Source of the DNA: an uncultured Prevotellaceae bacterium
Lineage (GTDB): Bacteria; Bacteroidota; Bacteroidia; Bacteroidales; Bacteroidaceae
DNA: 21,266 nt
Assembly: GCA_937915745.1 (NCBI GenBank)
Contig: CALGGJ010000092.1
Location: forward strand, 1-21,266
Direction: 5' to 3'
Made by a program: the position numbers and the translations under genes. Below the pieces are notes generated by a model, which saw only the letters and a list, made by a program, of their open reading frames with translations, was not told the DNA's origin and searched no databases. The number at the start of each line of letters is the position of its first letter. Position 1 is the first letter of the stretch. Of this stretch, positions 1 to 5,228 are shown in pieces.

Positions 1-12
1 CCACCCCGAAGT

Positions 13-37
13 CATACCGACGGAGGTATGAAATACC
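13..37. repeat. Two overlapping small hairpins
   Basis: CATACC at 13-18 is complementary to GGTATG at 25-30, and GGTAT at 25-29 is also complementary to ATACC at 33-37. The middle arm can therefore pair with only one partner at a time. This lies about 140 bp beyond the stop of the minus-strand gene at 176. It is short and could be chance or a weak 3' processing or termination structure. A perfect 12-bp palindrome, CACATATATGTG, follows at 62-73. Confidence 0.25.
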
Positions 38-140
38 GTAGGAGCGTATCTGTATATGAAACACATATATGTGAAAACTTCTTTTCTGATGAATAATCAA
101 TAGCGGATGCTTGTTTAAGTGAGTGAACGGCTACTCCGAT

Positions 141-168
141 TTTTCACTTTTCACCATTCACTATTCAC
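141..168. repeat. Heptamer tandem repeat, four units
   Basis: Four consecutive 7-bp units read TTTTCAC, TTTTCAC, CATTCAC, TATTCAC on the plus strand (GTGAAAA and GTGAATA types on the minus strand). The array ends 7 bp before the stop codon (176-178) of the secreted-protein gene, so it lies in that gene's immediate 3' flank. It is non-coding as far as can be seen. Positions 1-175 otherwise contain no gene I can support. Confidence 0.6.
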
Positions 169-175
169 TTCATCC

Positions 176-2599
176 TTACTTCACTAATACCTTCTTTCCG
201 TTCACGATGTTGATACCACGCTGTGGAGCGCTGAGTTGCTGACCCTGGAGGTTGAATACGGCACCCTTGGCTTCGTAGAGGACAGGGGTGAGGTTTTCAA
301 TACCCGTTGCTTCCTCCGTGCCGTCGAAGTAGAGGCGGATGCCCTTAGCACCGGCGGCAACAGGAACGTCGTCCATGAGGATGTATGCACGGTTGGCACC
401 AACCGAGGCTGTTGCGTATTTGGCAGCCTGCATCTTGGTGGCAGTCATGAGATAGAGGTCGTCGTTTGGAACGGTGCTTGCTGTGAAACCACCGGCTGCG
501 ATGGCGGTGTATGTGCCATTCAGACCGTTTGCACTGCCTGCATCAGCGTATGTGGTGCCGGTCTGGGTTGCAGACAATTCAGTGCCTGTAGCCTTGAAGA
601 TGTAAGGCACGCCGGCTTCCACGCTTGCGGCAGGAGCCAGAGTTACGTAAGTTGGAGTTGCAGCATCCTTGCTGTCGATTGTGTAGAGGGTGGCACCTGC
701 AACTGTTGCAGCGTATGGCAGGCAGAGGGTACCCCATGTGTCGGCAGTTGTCGTGCGGGTATATACCAATGATACGAGTTCGTTGTTTGAATCAAATTCG
801 TATGTCGAACTGTATTTCTTTATTTTACCTTTTACTACAACGGTTGCACCCAATTGCAGATTGGTCGTTGCAGTAAAGTTGGCACCGCCAATACTCTTGC
901 CTTTATAGCATTCAAACTGATTAGTTGTCGTCCCGTCGTCGGAAATCCAGTAAACGATTGTTGAAGAGGTATAAGAATCAATCTGCGAGATGATACCAGT
1001 CACGTAATAATCTTCTGATAATTCAGCACTTGCTTCAATTACAGCCTTTGCATCGGTAATATCGAACGGGTCAACAGCCGTACCGGCATATGTGGTACTA
1101 ACGAATGTGTATGTTGCACTTGCAGCGTAACTGCTTGCATCATCCTTAATAGCTATGGCTTTGAGAGTGGTTGTACTGCTTATTGCTATAGCAGAAGAAT
1201 ATGCTGTACTGCTTCCGGTTGGGGTGGTGCCATCCGTAGTGTAATATATTGTAGCACCGTCAGTGGCACAGGAAATCGTTACGTTCTTAGCCGTAACGTA
1301 TGCACCCTCTGCCAATGAGAACGTAGGAGTTGCAACTGAAGACTCTACGCCAAGAGTGATTTTATATTTGCTGATAGTAGAATAACTCGAACCATTTGAT
1401 GGACGAGAAATTGTAACGGCTGTGCTTGCGCCAGTCCAGGTATCTGTGTCGAAGCTTCCTACATTAAAGGTTTCGTCTCCTTGCAGCGTTCCTGTAATTT
1501 CTATTTTTGTAATTACGTATTCAGACGGAGCAGTAAAGGTCAGTGAATTGTCTTTATAAAAACGCATAGCGGTTGTATTTGCATATGTGCTTCCACTTCC
1601 TCTACTCCAGGCAAGTGATACGTTATCGGCCGTACCTGAAAGGTCGCTGTACGTACTTCCACTAAACATTTCTTCCTTACCCCAGAATGTGCAGTTAGGA
1701 GTAATCTCAACCGTCGTTGGTTGTACGTATGCGCTGTTTGTTACGGTCATATCGTATGTATCGTATGAACCCAAGTATGTTCCCGACTCTCCTGCATAGG
1801 TTGCAGTGAATGTCACCGTACCTGCAGCCACGAGTGTAACAGCACCTGTCGATGCATTGATTGTAGCCACTGCGTCGTTGTCTCCACTCCATGTAACGGT
1901 AGCACCCACAACTGCGTCATCGCTTTCAGTCTCTGTTACCGCTGCAGTAAGCGAGCCGGCTGCTGTGCCAGAACCAAAGTCGGTGTTTGTTATGCCTGCT
2001 GTACTGATGGTAGTGGTGGTCTCAACCCCAAAAGTTTCTTTGTACAATGTAATTTTATCTACACATACAATACCATTACTTGTCGTTGTATTAGTTAAAT
2101 CCCAACTAACCTTGTAATAATAACCTGATGCCCATGTTTTTCCAGCAGAGGGGGAAAAATTAAAAGTACCTTCCGAGCTTGTGATTGTGCCACCTGCTAC
2201 ATAATCTATTTGCGTCTCCATTTCTGAATCTGAATATACATATACTCCCCAGCTTGTAACAGCCATACCGGTTTTAGAAAGTGATCCAGTTGGAATATGA
2301 ACTGTAATTTTATCTACGCTTGAAGGGGCAGCGACGGTGCTATATATATAGCAGGGGTTATAGGTTGATATAGTTGTACTTTTGCCTCCCATTTTGAAGT
2401 AGGCCCAACCTTTGTTATTGTTGGCACCATTAACAATTGTCCAATCGCCATATGTACAGGAACTATTGTAAGAGCTGACACCTGATGCCTTTGTAGTTAA
2501 ATCACATTCCATTACAACAGAATATGTTTCTCCCCACGCACTCGCGCTCATCATGCCTGCGCATAGCAAGCACATTAGTTTAAGTAATTTTGATTTCAT
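176..2599 (-). CDS. Secreted modular surface protein with Ig-like, chitobiase-C-like and OB-like domains
   Basis: An 807-residue exported protein of unknown specific function. Residues 1-22 form a signal peptide (basic start, hydrophobic core, Ala-Ser-Ala-Trp-Gly end). Residues 25-190 look like a beta-sandwich module ending in a 'DKITLYK' strand, and 296-417 hold a second such module ending in 'KYKITLG'. Residues about 194-286 resemble a bacterial Ig-like (Big_2) domain, with the features 'VTWSGDNDAVATI' and 'AGTVTFTATYAG'. Residues about 424-498 resemble the chitobiase/beta-hexosaminidase C-terminal domain ('ATIYYTTDGTTPT'). Residues about 505-612 resemble an OB-fold domain ('YYVTGIISQI'). 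The C-terminal 190 residues end in 'VFNLQGQQLSAPQRGINIV...GKKVLVK', a style of ending common in Prevotella/Bacteroidales secreted proteins and reminiscent of type IX secretion tails. No catalytic domain is visible, so adhesion or glycan contact is only an inference. It probably shares a promoter with the small lipoprotein gene 57 bp upstream. Confidence 0.85.
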   Translation of the reverse strand: MKSKLLKLMCLLCAGMMSASAWGETYSVVMECDLTTKASGVSSYNSSCTYGDWTIVNGANNNKGWAYFKMGGKSTTISTYNPCYIYSTVAAPSSVDKITVHIPTGSLSKTGMAVTSWGVYVYSDSEMETQIDYVAGGTITSSEGTFNFSPSAGKTWASGYYYKVSWDLTNTTTSNGIVCVDKITLYKETFGVETTTTISTAGITNTDFGSGTAAGSLTAAVTETESDDAVVGATVTWSGDNDAVATINASTGAVTLVAAGTVTFTATYAGESGTYLGSYDTYDMTVTNSAYVQPTTVEITPNCTFWGKEEMFSGSTYSDLSGTADNVSLAWSRGSGSTYANTTAMRFYKDNSLTFTAPSEYVITKIEITGTLQGDETFNVGSFDTDTWTGASTAVTISRPSNGSSYSTISKYKITLGVESSVATPTFSLAEGAYVTAKNVTISCATDGATIYYTTDGTTPTGSSTAYSSAIAISSTTTLKAIAIKDDASSYAASATYTFVSTTYAGTAVDPFDITDAKAVIEASAELSEDYYVTGIISQIDSYTSSTIVYWISDDGTTTNQFECYKGKSIGGANFTATTNLQLGATVVVKGKIKKYSSTYEFDSNNELVSLVYTRTTTADTWGTLCLPYAATVAGATLYTIDSKDAATPTYVTLAPAASVEAGVPYIFKATGTELSATQTGTTYADAGSANGLNGTYTAIAAGGFTASTVPNDDLYLMTATKMQAAKYATASVGANRAYILMDDVPVAAGAKGIRLYFDGTEEATGIENLTPVLYEAKGAVFNLQGQQLSAPQRGINIVNGKKVLVK

Positions 2600-2656
2600 T
2601 TCTTTTGGTTTTAAGTTTTGATATGTTGTTAATGAATTAGGTTTCGTTACGACCTG

Positions 2657-2929
2657 TCAGAACCTCACGGTGTGTGTCCCTGCCCATGTGGTGTCGATGC
2701 CCACCACGATGCCGCCGGCGGTGGCTGTGGAGTCGGGAACGACAGTACGGACAGGGCCATGACGCGACGCACAGGGCAGTGGCTCGGCACTGCACGACGA
2801 CACAAAAAAAGCCATGCCCGGCAGGGCACAGCAACAGACACAGCAAAAGACAGGACGCAAAATCAGAGAGGCAAAATTACCCCCCCCCATCTGCTTTGAG
2901 GAAATAATCCGGAGAATTGAGCGTGTCAT
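2657..2929 (-). CDS. Probable small lipoprotein with a G-run in its 5' coding region
   Basis: A 90-residue frame starts at ATG 2929-2927 and ends with TGA at 2659-2657. The N-terminus is long for a signal peptide: a basic segment, then a Cys-rich hydrophobic stretch (about residues 22-42), then a lipobox-like V-S-S-C with the Cys near residue 46. The tail ends 'GGIVVGIDTTWAGTHTVRF'. I do not recognise a family. Support comes from codon use resembling the neighbours (ATC, GTG, GGC, ACC rich) and from a good promoter about 45 bp upstream (2974-2981). The secreted-protein gene follows after 57 bp with no promoter of its own that I can see, suggesting one transcript. A run of nine G (plus strand C, 2880-2888) covers codons 14-17. 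An internal ATG ends in the first G of that run and could be an alternative start. A spurious frame remains possible. Confidence 0.5.
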   Translation of the reverse strand: MTRSILRIISSKQMGGGNFASLILRPVFCCVCCCALPGMAFFVSSCSAEPLPCASRHGPVRTVVPDSTATAGGIVVGIDTTWAGTHTVRF

Positions 2930-2973
2930 CTTAAAATTAAAAATAAAACTTAGTTCTAACGCAATTTCAACTG

Positions 2974-3004
2974 CAAAGTTAAGAATAAAAAGACAACGGA
3001 GCAA
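2974..3004 (-). promoter_or_regulatory. Bacteroidetes-type promoter for the lipoprotein/surface-protein pair
   Basis: Read on the minus strand, TAACTTTG (plus 2974-2981) matches the TAnnTTTG -7 element. A TTG at plus 3002-3004 lies 20 bp upstream as the -33 element. Transcription would start near 2970, giving a short A/T-rich leader before the ATG at 2929. The rest of 2930-3100 shows no gene. Confidence 0.6.
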
Positions 3005-3103
3005 GCTTTTTTGCAGAAAAGATGCAAGACATACCTTTTTTTCTCACACACACACCGTTTTCCACTGGCACCACCTGCCACTGAAACAGGCAAAACCAGC
3101 AAG

Positions 3104-3184
3104 ACTAGTATGACTAGTGAGACTAGTATGTCTAGTGAGACTAGTATGTCTAGTGAGACTAGTATGTCTAGAGCTACTATCATG
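3104..3184. repeat. ACTAGTNNN 9-bp tandem array, copy 1
   Basis: Seven clean 9-bp units run from 3104 to 3166: ACTAGTATG, ACTAGTGAG, ACTAGTATG, TCTAGTGAG, ACTAGTATG, TCTAGTGAG, ACTAGTATG. Decayed units TCTAGAGCT and ACTATCATG follow to 3184. From 3122 the pattern alternates, giving an 18-bp higher-order repeat. The core ACTAGT is palindromic, so orientation is set by the last three bases (ATG on the plus strand). The array sits directly at the 3' end of the minus-strand four-helix gene, whose stop codon (3180-3182) falls inside the last decayed unit. Confidence 0.9.
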
Positions 3185-3854
3185 TCTGGCCCTGGTGGCC
3201 GAGAGCAGCTTTTGCTTGGGCGAGTTGGCTGCGGAGGGTCTGTATCTCGGCTTTGAGGCGTTGGTTTTCGTCTTCCAGCTCCTTGAACCGTGCATCCTGC
3301 TCCTGACGGTAGCCGGTGCGGACGGCGTGCATCCGTTCTTTGATGCCTCCCTGCTCACGGAAGGTGGTTTCGAGGTGACGCAGGTAGCCCTCGAACATCT
3401 TGTCGGTGAAGTGGCACAGGGTGATGGCCATATTACATAGCTCCTCGTCGGAAAGGCTGTCGGCCAGCTGCTGGTAAGCCTCCCACTGGTTGTTGACGCG
3501 GCAGAAATCGAGCAAACGACCGTAGCGTGGGTGCTCCTTGGTCCATAGCGGCAGACGGTGGCGCTTGAGGTAGTCTTCGTAGTCCTCGCGCAACTCCTGA
3601 AAGCTGGCACGACCAACATTCACCAGCTTTAGCTCCGATTCGCTGCTCGTCATTGCGGCCTCGCTGCCCTCAACGATATTCTGTTTGCCCGAGCGGGCCG
3701 CCTGATTCATCTGATCGACAGTGCGGTCGCCGTAGGATGGCAGGAATCGCCGACAAAACACATCGGTGAGCAGCACCAACACCTCCGATTTCTGATAGAA
3801 ATGCAGCTCTTTGTAGTTGACAACCTTCTTAAATATCGACTCTTGTTGCATCAT
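3180..3854 (-). CDS. Four-helix-bundle protein with suffix domain and C-terminal coiled coil
   Basis: A 224-residue cytoplasmic protein with no signal peptide. Residues about 10-98 match the four-helix-bundle family related to proteins encoded in 23S rRNA intervening sequences (TIGR02436/PF05635-like). The diagnostic stretch is 'QMNQAARSGKQNIVEG' at residues 48-63. Residues about 100-170 ('LPLWTKEHPRYGRLLDFCRV' onward) fit the four-helix-bundle suffix domain seen in Bacteroidales. Residues 186-218 are a heptad-like, Glu/Leu/Gln-rich coiled coil. No catalytic motif is visible. Relatives act as small oligomeric nucleic-acid-binding adaptors (for example Avd of diversity-generating retroelements), so RNA or DNA binding is a family-based inference. 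Two ATG codons lie in tandem (3854-3852, 3851-3849), and either could be the start. The gene has its own promoter and is bracketed by two ACTAGTNNN arrays. No reverse transcriptase or rRNA is nearby. Confidence 0.85.
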   Translation of the reverse strand: MMQQESIFKKVVNYKELHFYQKSEVLVLLTDVFCRRFLPSYGDRTVDQMNQAARSGKQNIVEGSEAAMTSSESELKLVNVGRASFQELREDYEDYLKRHRLPLWTKEHPRYGRLLDFCRVNNQWEAYQQLADSLSDEELCNMAITLCHFTDKMFEGYLRHLETTFREQGGIKERMHAVRTGYRQEQDARFKELEDENQRLKAEIQTLRSQLAQAKAALGHQGQT

Positions 3855-3872
3855 GATGTATATTCACTCATG

Positions 3873-3903
3873 CAAATATATGAAGAAGCAGCCACGATGG
3901 CAA
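3873..3903 (-). promoter_or_regulatory. Promoter of the four-helix-bundle gene
   Basis: On the minus strand TATATTTG (plus 3873-3880) matches TAnnTTTG, with TTG (plus 3901-3903) 20 bp upstream. The start of transcription would be about 10-15 nt before the ATG, so the leader is very short. The array at 3993-4130 lies about 90 bp further upstream. Confidence 0.6.
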
Positions 3904-3906
3904 GCC

Positions 3907-3937
3907 GCAGGGCTGAAATCATGGGCGAAACCCCTGC
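3907..3937. repeat. Inverted repeat GCAGGG...CCCTGC
   Basis: A 6-bp perfect stem (3907-3912 with 3932-3937) has a 19-nt loop and is followed on the plus strand by a short T run. It lies between the four-helix promoter and array 2. It could be a weak terminator or an operator; the evidence is slight. Confidence 0.25.
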
Positions 3938-3992
3938 TTTTGTGTGAAAACATCCCAAAACGCAAAGTGCAGAAAGCAACACCCCCCAAAAA

Positions 3993-4130
3993 ACTAGTGA
4001 GACTAGTATGACTAGTATGACTAGTATGACTAGTTTGACTAGTATGACTAGTATGACTAGTATGACTAGTTTGACTAGTTTGACTAGTGAGACTAGTATG
4101 ACTAGTGTGACTAGTGTTACTAGTTTTACT
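3993..4130. repeat. ACTAGTNNN 9-bp tandem array, copy 2
   Basis: Fifteen uninterrupted 9-bp units run from 3993 to 4127, followed by a partial ACT. Every unit keeps ACTAGT intact. The last three bases are, in order, GAG, ATG, ATG, ATG, TTG, ATG, ATG, ATG, TTG, TTG, GAG, ATG, GTG, GTT, TTT. Variation thus collects at the 3' end and in the triplet. Orientation is the same as in array 1, and the GAG variant is shared. The array lies upstream of both the four-helix gene (minus) and the HU-like gene (plus). One plus frame is open through it, as expected for a 9-bp repeat, but nothing suggests translation. Confidence 0.95.
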
Positions 4131-4239
4131 TTTTGTGGTGTTGGCCGCCTCCAGAAAAAATATCGCTGCCACACATGCCTGAGCCCCCGATTTCCGTCTC
4201 TTCCCCTTTTTCTGAACTTCCGCAAAACGGCAGTTTTTA

Positions 4240-4269
4240 TTGCAGCATGAGAAAGTTGGCGTACCTTTG
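4240..4269 (+). promoter_or_regulatory. Promoter of the HU-like gene
   Basis: TTG at 4240-4242, a 19-bp spacer, then TACCTTTG at 4262-4269 match the Bacteroidetes -33/-7 consensus well. Transcription should start near 4272-4276, leaving a leader of about 70 nt that is A-rich before the ATG at 4344. Confidence 0.7.
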
Positions 4270-4343
4270 CAGCGTGAAACTTGGATCCACACTTCACACA
4301 GCAACAAACAAAACATTTAAAACCTCTAAAACCAAAAACAACT

Positions 4344-4856
4344 ATGGCAAACAAAATCAATTATTCAGTAAGCGGCGGCAAGGCCACCGTAGGAAAGAAC
4401 GCAGGCAGGATGCTGTATCACCCAACCCTCCAGCTCACTGGCACCATGACGTTGCCCGAAATGGCGCAGCACATGTCGGAACACGACTCGAAGTACAACG
4501 AGGGCGACATCTACGCAGTGCTCGTTCAGTTCATCAAGTGTATCAAAGAGAAAGCCTCGCAAGGCTATAAGGTGCGCTTGGGCGACCTCGGAGCCTTTGT
4601 TCCGAAGATACGTACCGTGAGCCAGACCTCGGCCGAAGACGTGAGTGCTGCCGACATACGTCTGCTCACACTGCGATGGAGTGCAGGCGTACGCACCAAG
4701 AACTTCAAGGACGACACAGAGTTTGTGAACGCTCCCAGCCGACGCAACCAAGCCCTCCTGATGCAGGCCGAGAAGAACGGACAGAGCTCGATGACCCTGG
4801 CCGAAAAGGGCAGCGGCTCCGGCGACAATGACGGCCAGGAAGCCAGCGGCGAATAG
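4344..4856 (+). CDS. HU-like DNA-binding protein (HU-HIG type)
   Basis: A 170-residue protein resembling the Bacteroidetes-specific HU/IHF-related DNA-binding family. These are longer and more divergent than canonical HU of about 90 residues. The N-terminal 'INYSV' start, the helix around 'LPEMAQHMSEHDSKYNEGDIYAVLVQF' (shortened here to key features: Leu-Pro-Glu, Asn-Glu-Gly-Asp) and 'LGDLGAFVPKI' near residues 83-93 fit the fold. The last 20 residues are a low-complexity Gly/Ser/Asp/Glu tail. It should bind and bend DNA in the nucleoid; specificity is unknown. I chose the ATG at 4344 rather than an upstream in-frame ATG at 4281: 4281 lies only a few bases after the predicted transcription start, and the protein from 4344 begins with the usual 'MANK'-type start. 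The smalltalk-type gene follows after 18 nt. Confidence 0.85.
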   Translation: MANKINYSVSGGKATVGKNAGRMLYHPTLQLTGTMTLPEMAQHMSEHDSKYNEGDIYAVLVQFIKCIKEKASQGYKVRLGDLGAFVPKIRTVSQTSAEDVSAADIRLLTLRWSAGVRTKNFKDDTEFVNAPSRRNQALLMQAEKNGQSSMTLAEKGSGSGDNDGQEASGE

Positions 4857-4860
4857 GCAG

Positions 4861-4869
4861 AGAGGAGGT
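4861..4869 (+). promoter_or_regulatory. Strong Shine-Dalgarno site for the smalltalk-type gene
   Basis: AGAGGAGGT, positioned 6-7 nt before the ATG at 4875, is a strong Shine-Dalgarno match. This is unusual in Bacteroidetes, where most genes lack one. It supports translation of the 37-codon frame. Confidence 0.6.
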
Positions 4870-4874
4870 GAATC

Positions 4875-4988
4875 ATGAACGACGAGAAGAAAGCCTACAT
4901 CAGTTTCTGGATAAAACTGGTAATAGCCGTCCTCACTGGCATCGGCTCGGCACTGGCCACCAGCTCGTGTATGGCCTTGATGGCCTGA
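4875..4988 (+). CDS. Smalltalk-type small membrane/lipoprotein-like peptide
   Basis: A 37-residue peptide with a charged N-terminus (Met-Asn-Asp-Glu-Lys-Lys), a hydrophobic segment 'LVIAVLTGIGSALATSSC' at residues 15-32, and a short tail. This matches the Bacteroidetes 'smalltalk protein' pattern: about 30-37 residues, one hydrophobic helix, and a Thr/Ser-Ser-Cys near the end. Genes of this kind typically follow an HU-like DNA-binding gene and often precede an N-acetylmuramoyl-L-alanine amidase. Here it does follow an HU-like gene by 18 nt and has a strong Shine-Dalgarno site, so it is probably co-transcribed with it. No amidase follows. The function is unknown. The Cys resembles a lipidation site, but the signal is not conclusive. 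Confidence 0.8.
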   Translation: MNDEKKAYISFWIKLVIAVLTGIGSALATSSCMALMA

Positions 4989-5037
4989 CATGAACCACGA
5001 CCGGCAGTAGCATAGATGTGCTTTATACGGCACACAC

Positions 5038-5104
5038 ACATGCTTCCCAACTGTCCGCACACCACAACCGAACAACGACGACGTGGTGTGCGGATGTTGC
5101 ATGT
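5038..5104. terminator. Long inverted repeat after the HU/smalltalk unit, possible terminator
   Basis: TCCGCACACCAC (5054-5065) and GTGGTGTGCGGA (5083-5094) form a perfect 12-bp stem with a 17-nt loop. ACATGC (5038-5043) and GCATGT (5099-5104) extend the dyad after a short asymmetric interior. No T run follows on either strand, so it is not a textbook intrinsic terminator. Its position between the HU/smalltalk unit and the dsbD promoter favours an end-of-transcript role. Confidence 0.5.
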
Positions 5105-5197
5105 CAGACGCAGCAGGAATACCTGAATTATGCAACAAAGCAACACCTGAGGAAAGAATAAATGACGAAACATTAATGCTGTTAGCAGAATTATTCG

Positions 5198-5205
5198 TAA
5201 CTTTG
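5198..5205 (+). promoter_or_regulatory. Promoter -7 element for dsbD
   Basis: TAACTTTG matches TAnnTTTG exactly; the -33 element is weak. Transcription would begin around 5209-5213. That argues against the ATG at 5214, which would be leaderless, and for the ATG at 5229. Confidence 0.5.
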
Positions 5206-5228
5206 CACCAGATATGCGACAAAACACA

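Noticed and set aside
2637..2846. 69-codon minus-strand frame overlapping the lipoprotein
   Set aside because: It is a shifted frame with His/Arg-rich sequence; the overlapping 2657-2929 frame has better codon use and a lipobox.
3066..3080. TGGCA/TGCCA hairpin as terminator of the four-helix gene
   Set aside because: The stem is only 5 bp with no T run on the minus strand; too weak to call.
3044..3619. 191-codon minus-strand frame overlapping the four-helix gene
   Set aside because: It is a shifted frame of the real gene with Ser/Thr/Arg-rich, non-family sequence.
3104..4130. CRISPR array
   Set aside because: The unit is 9 bp with only a 3-bp variable part and no spacers of 25-40 bp, and no cas genes are present.
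4008..4250. 80-codon plus-strand frame starting in array 2 (Thr-Ser-Met repeats)
   Set aside because: A 9-bp repeat keeps a frame open automatically. The frame then runs through the HU-like gene's promoter region, and no promoter or ribosome site precedes it.
3851..4360. Minus-strand Leu-Val-Ile and Thr-Ser-His repeat frames over array 2
   Set aside because: These are translations of the same repeat in other frames, ending inside the four-helix promoter; no independent support.
4989..5037. Remnant of an amidase gene after the smalltalk-type gene
   Set aside because: The only frame is a six-codon one from 4990 and shows no resemblance to an amidase.
5214..5228. Upstream ATG of dsbD at 5214
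   Set aside because: It would lie almost at the predicted transcription start and adds five residues before a good signal peptide.
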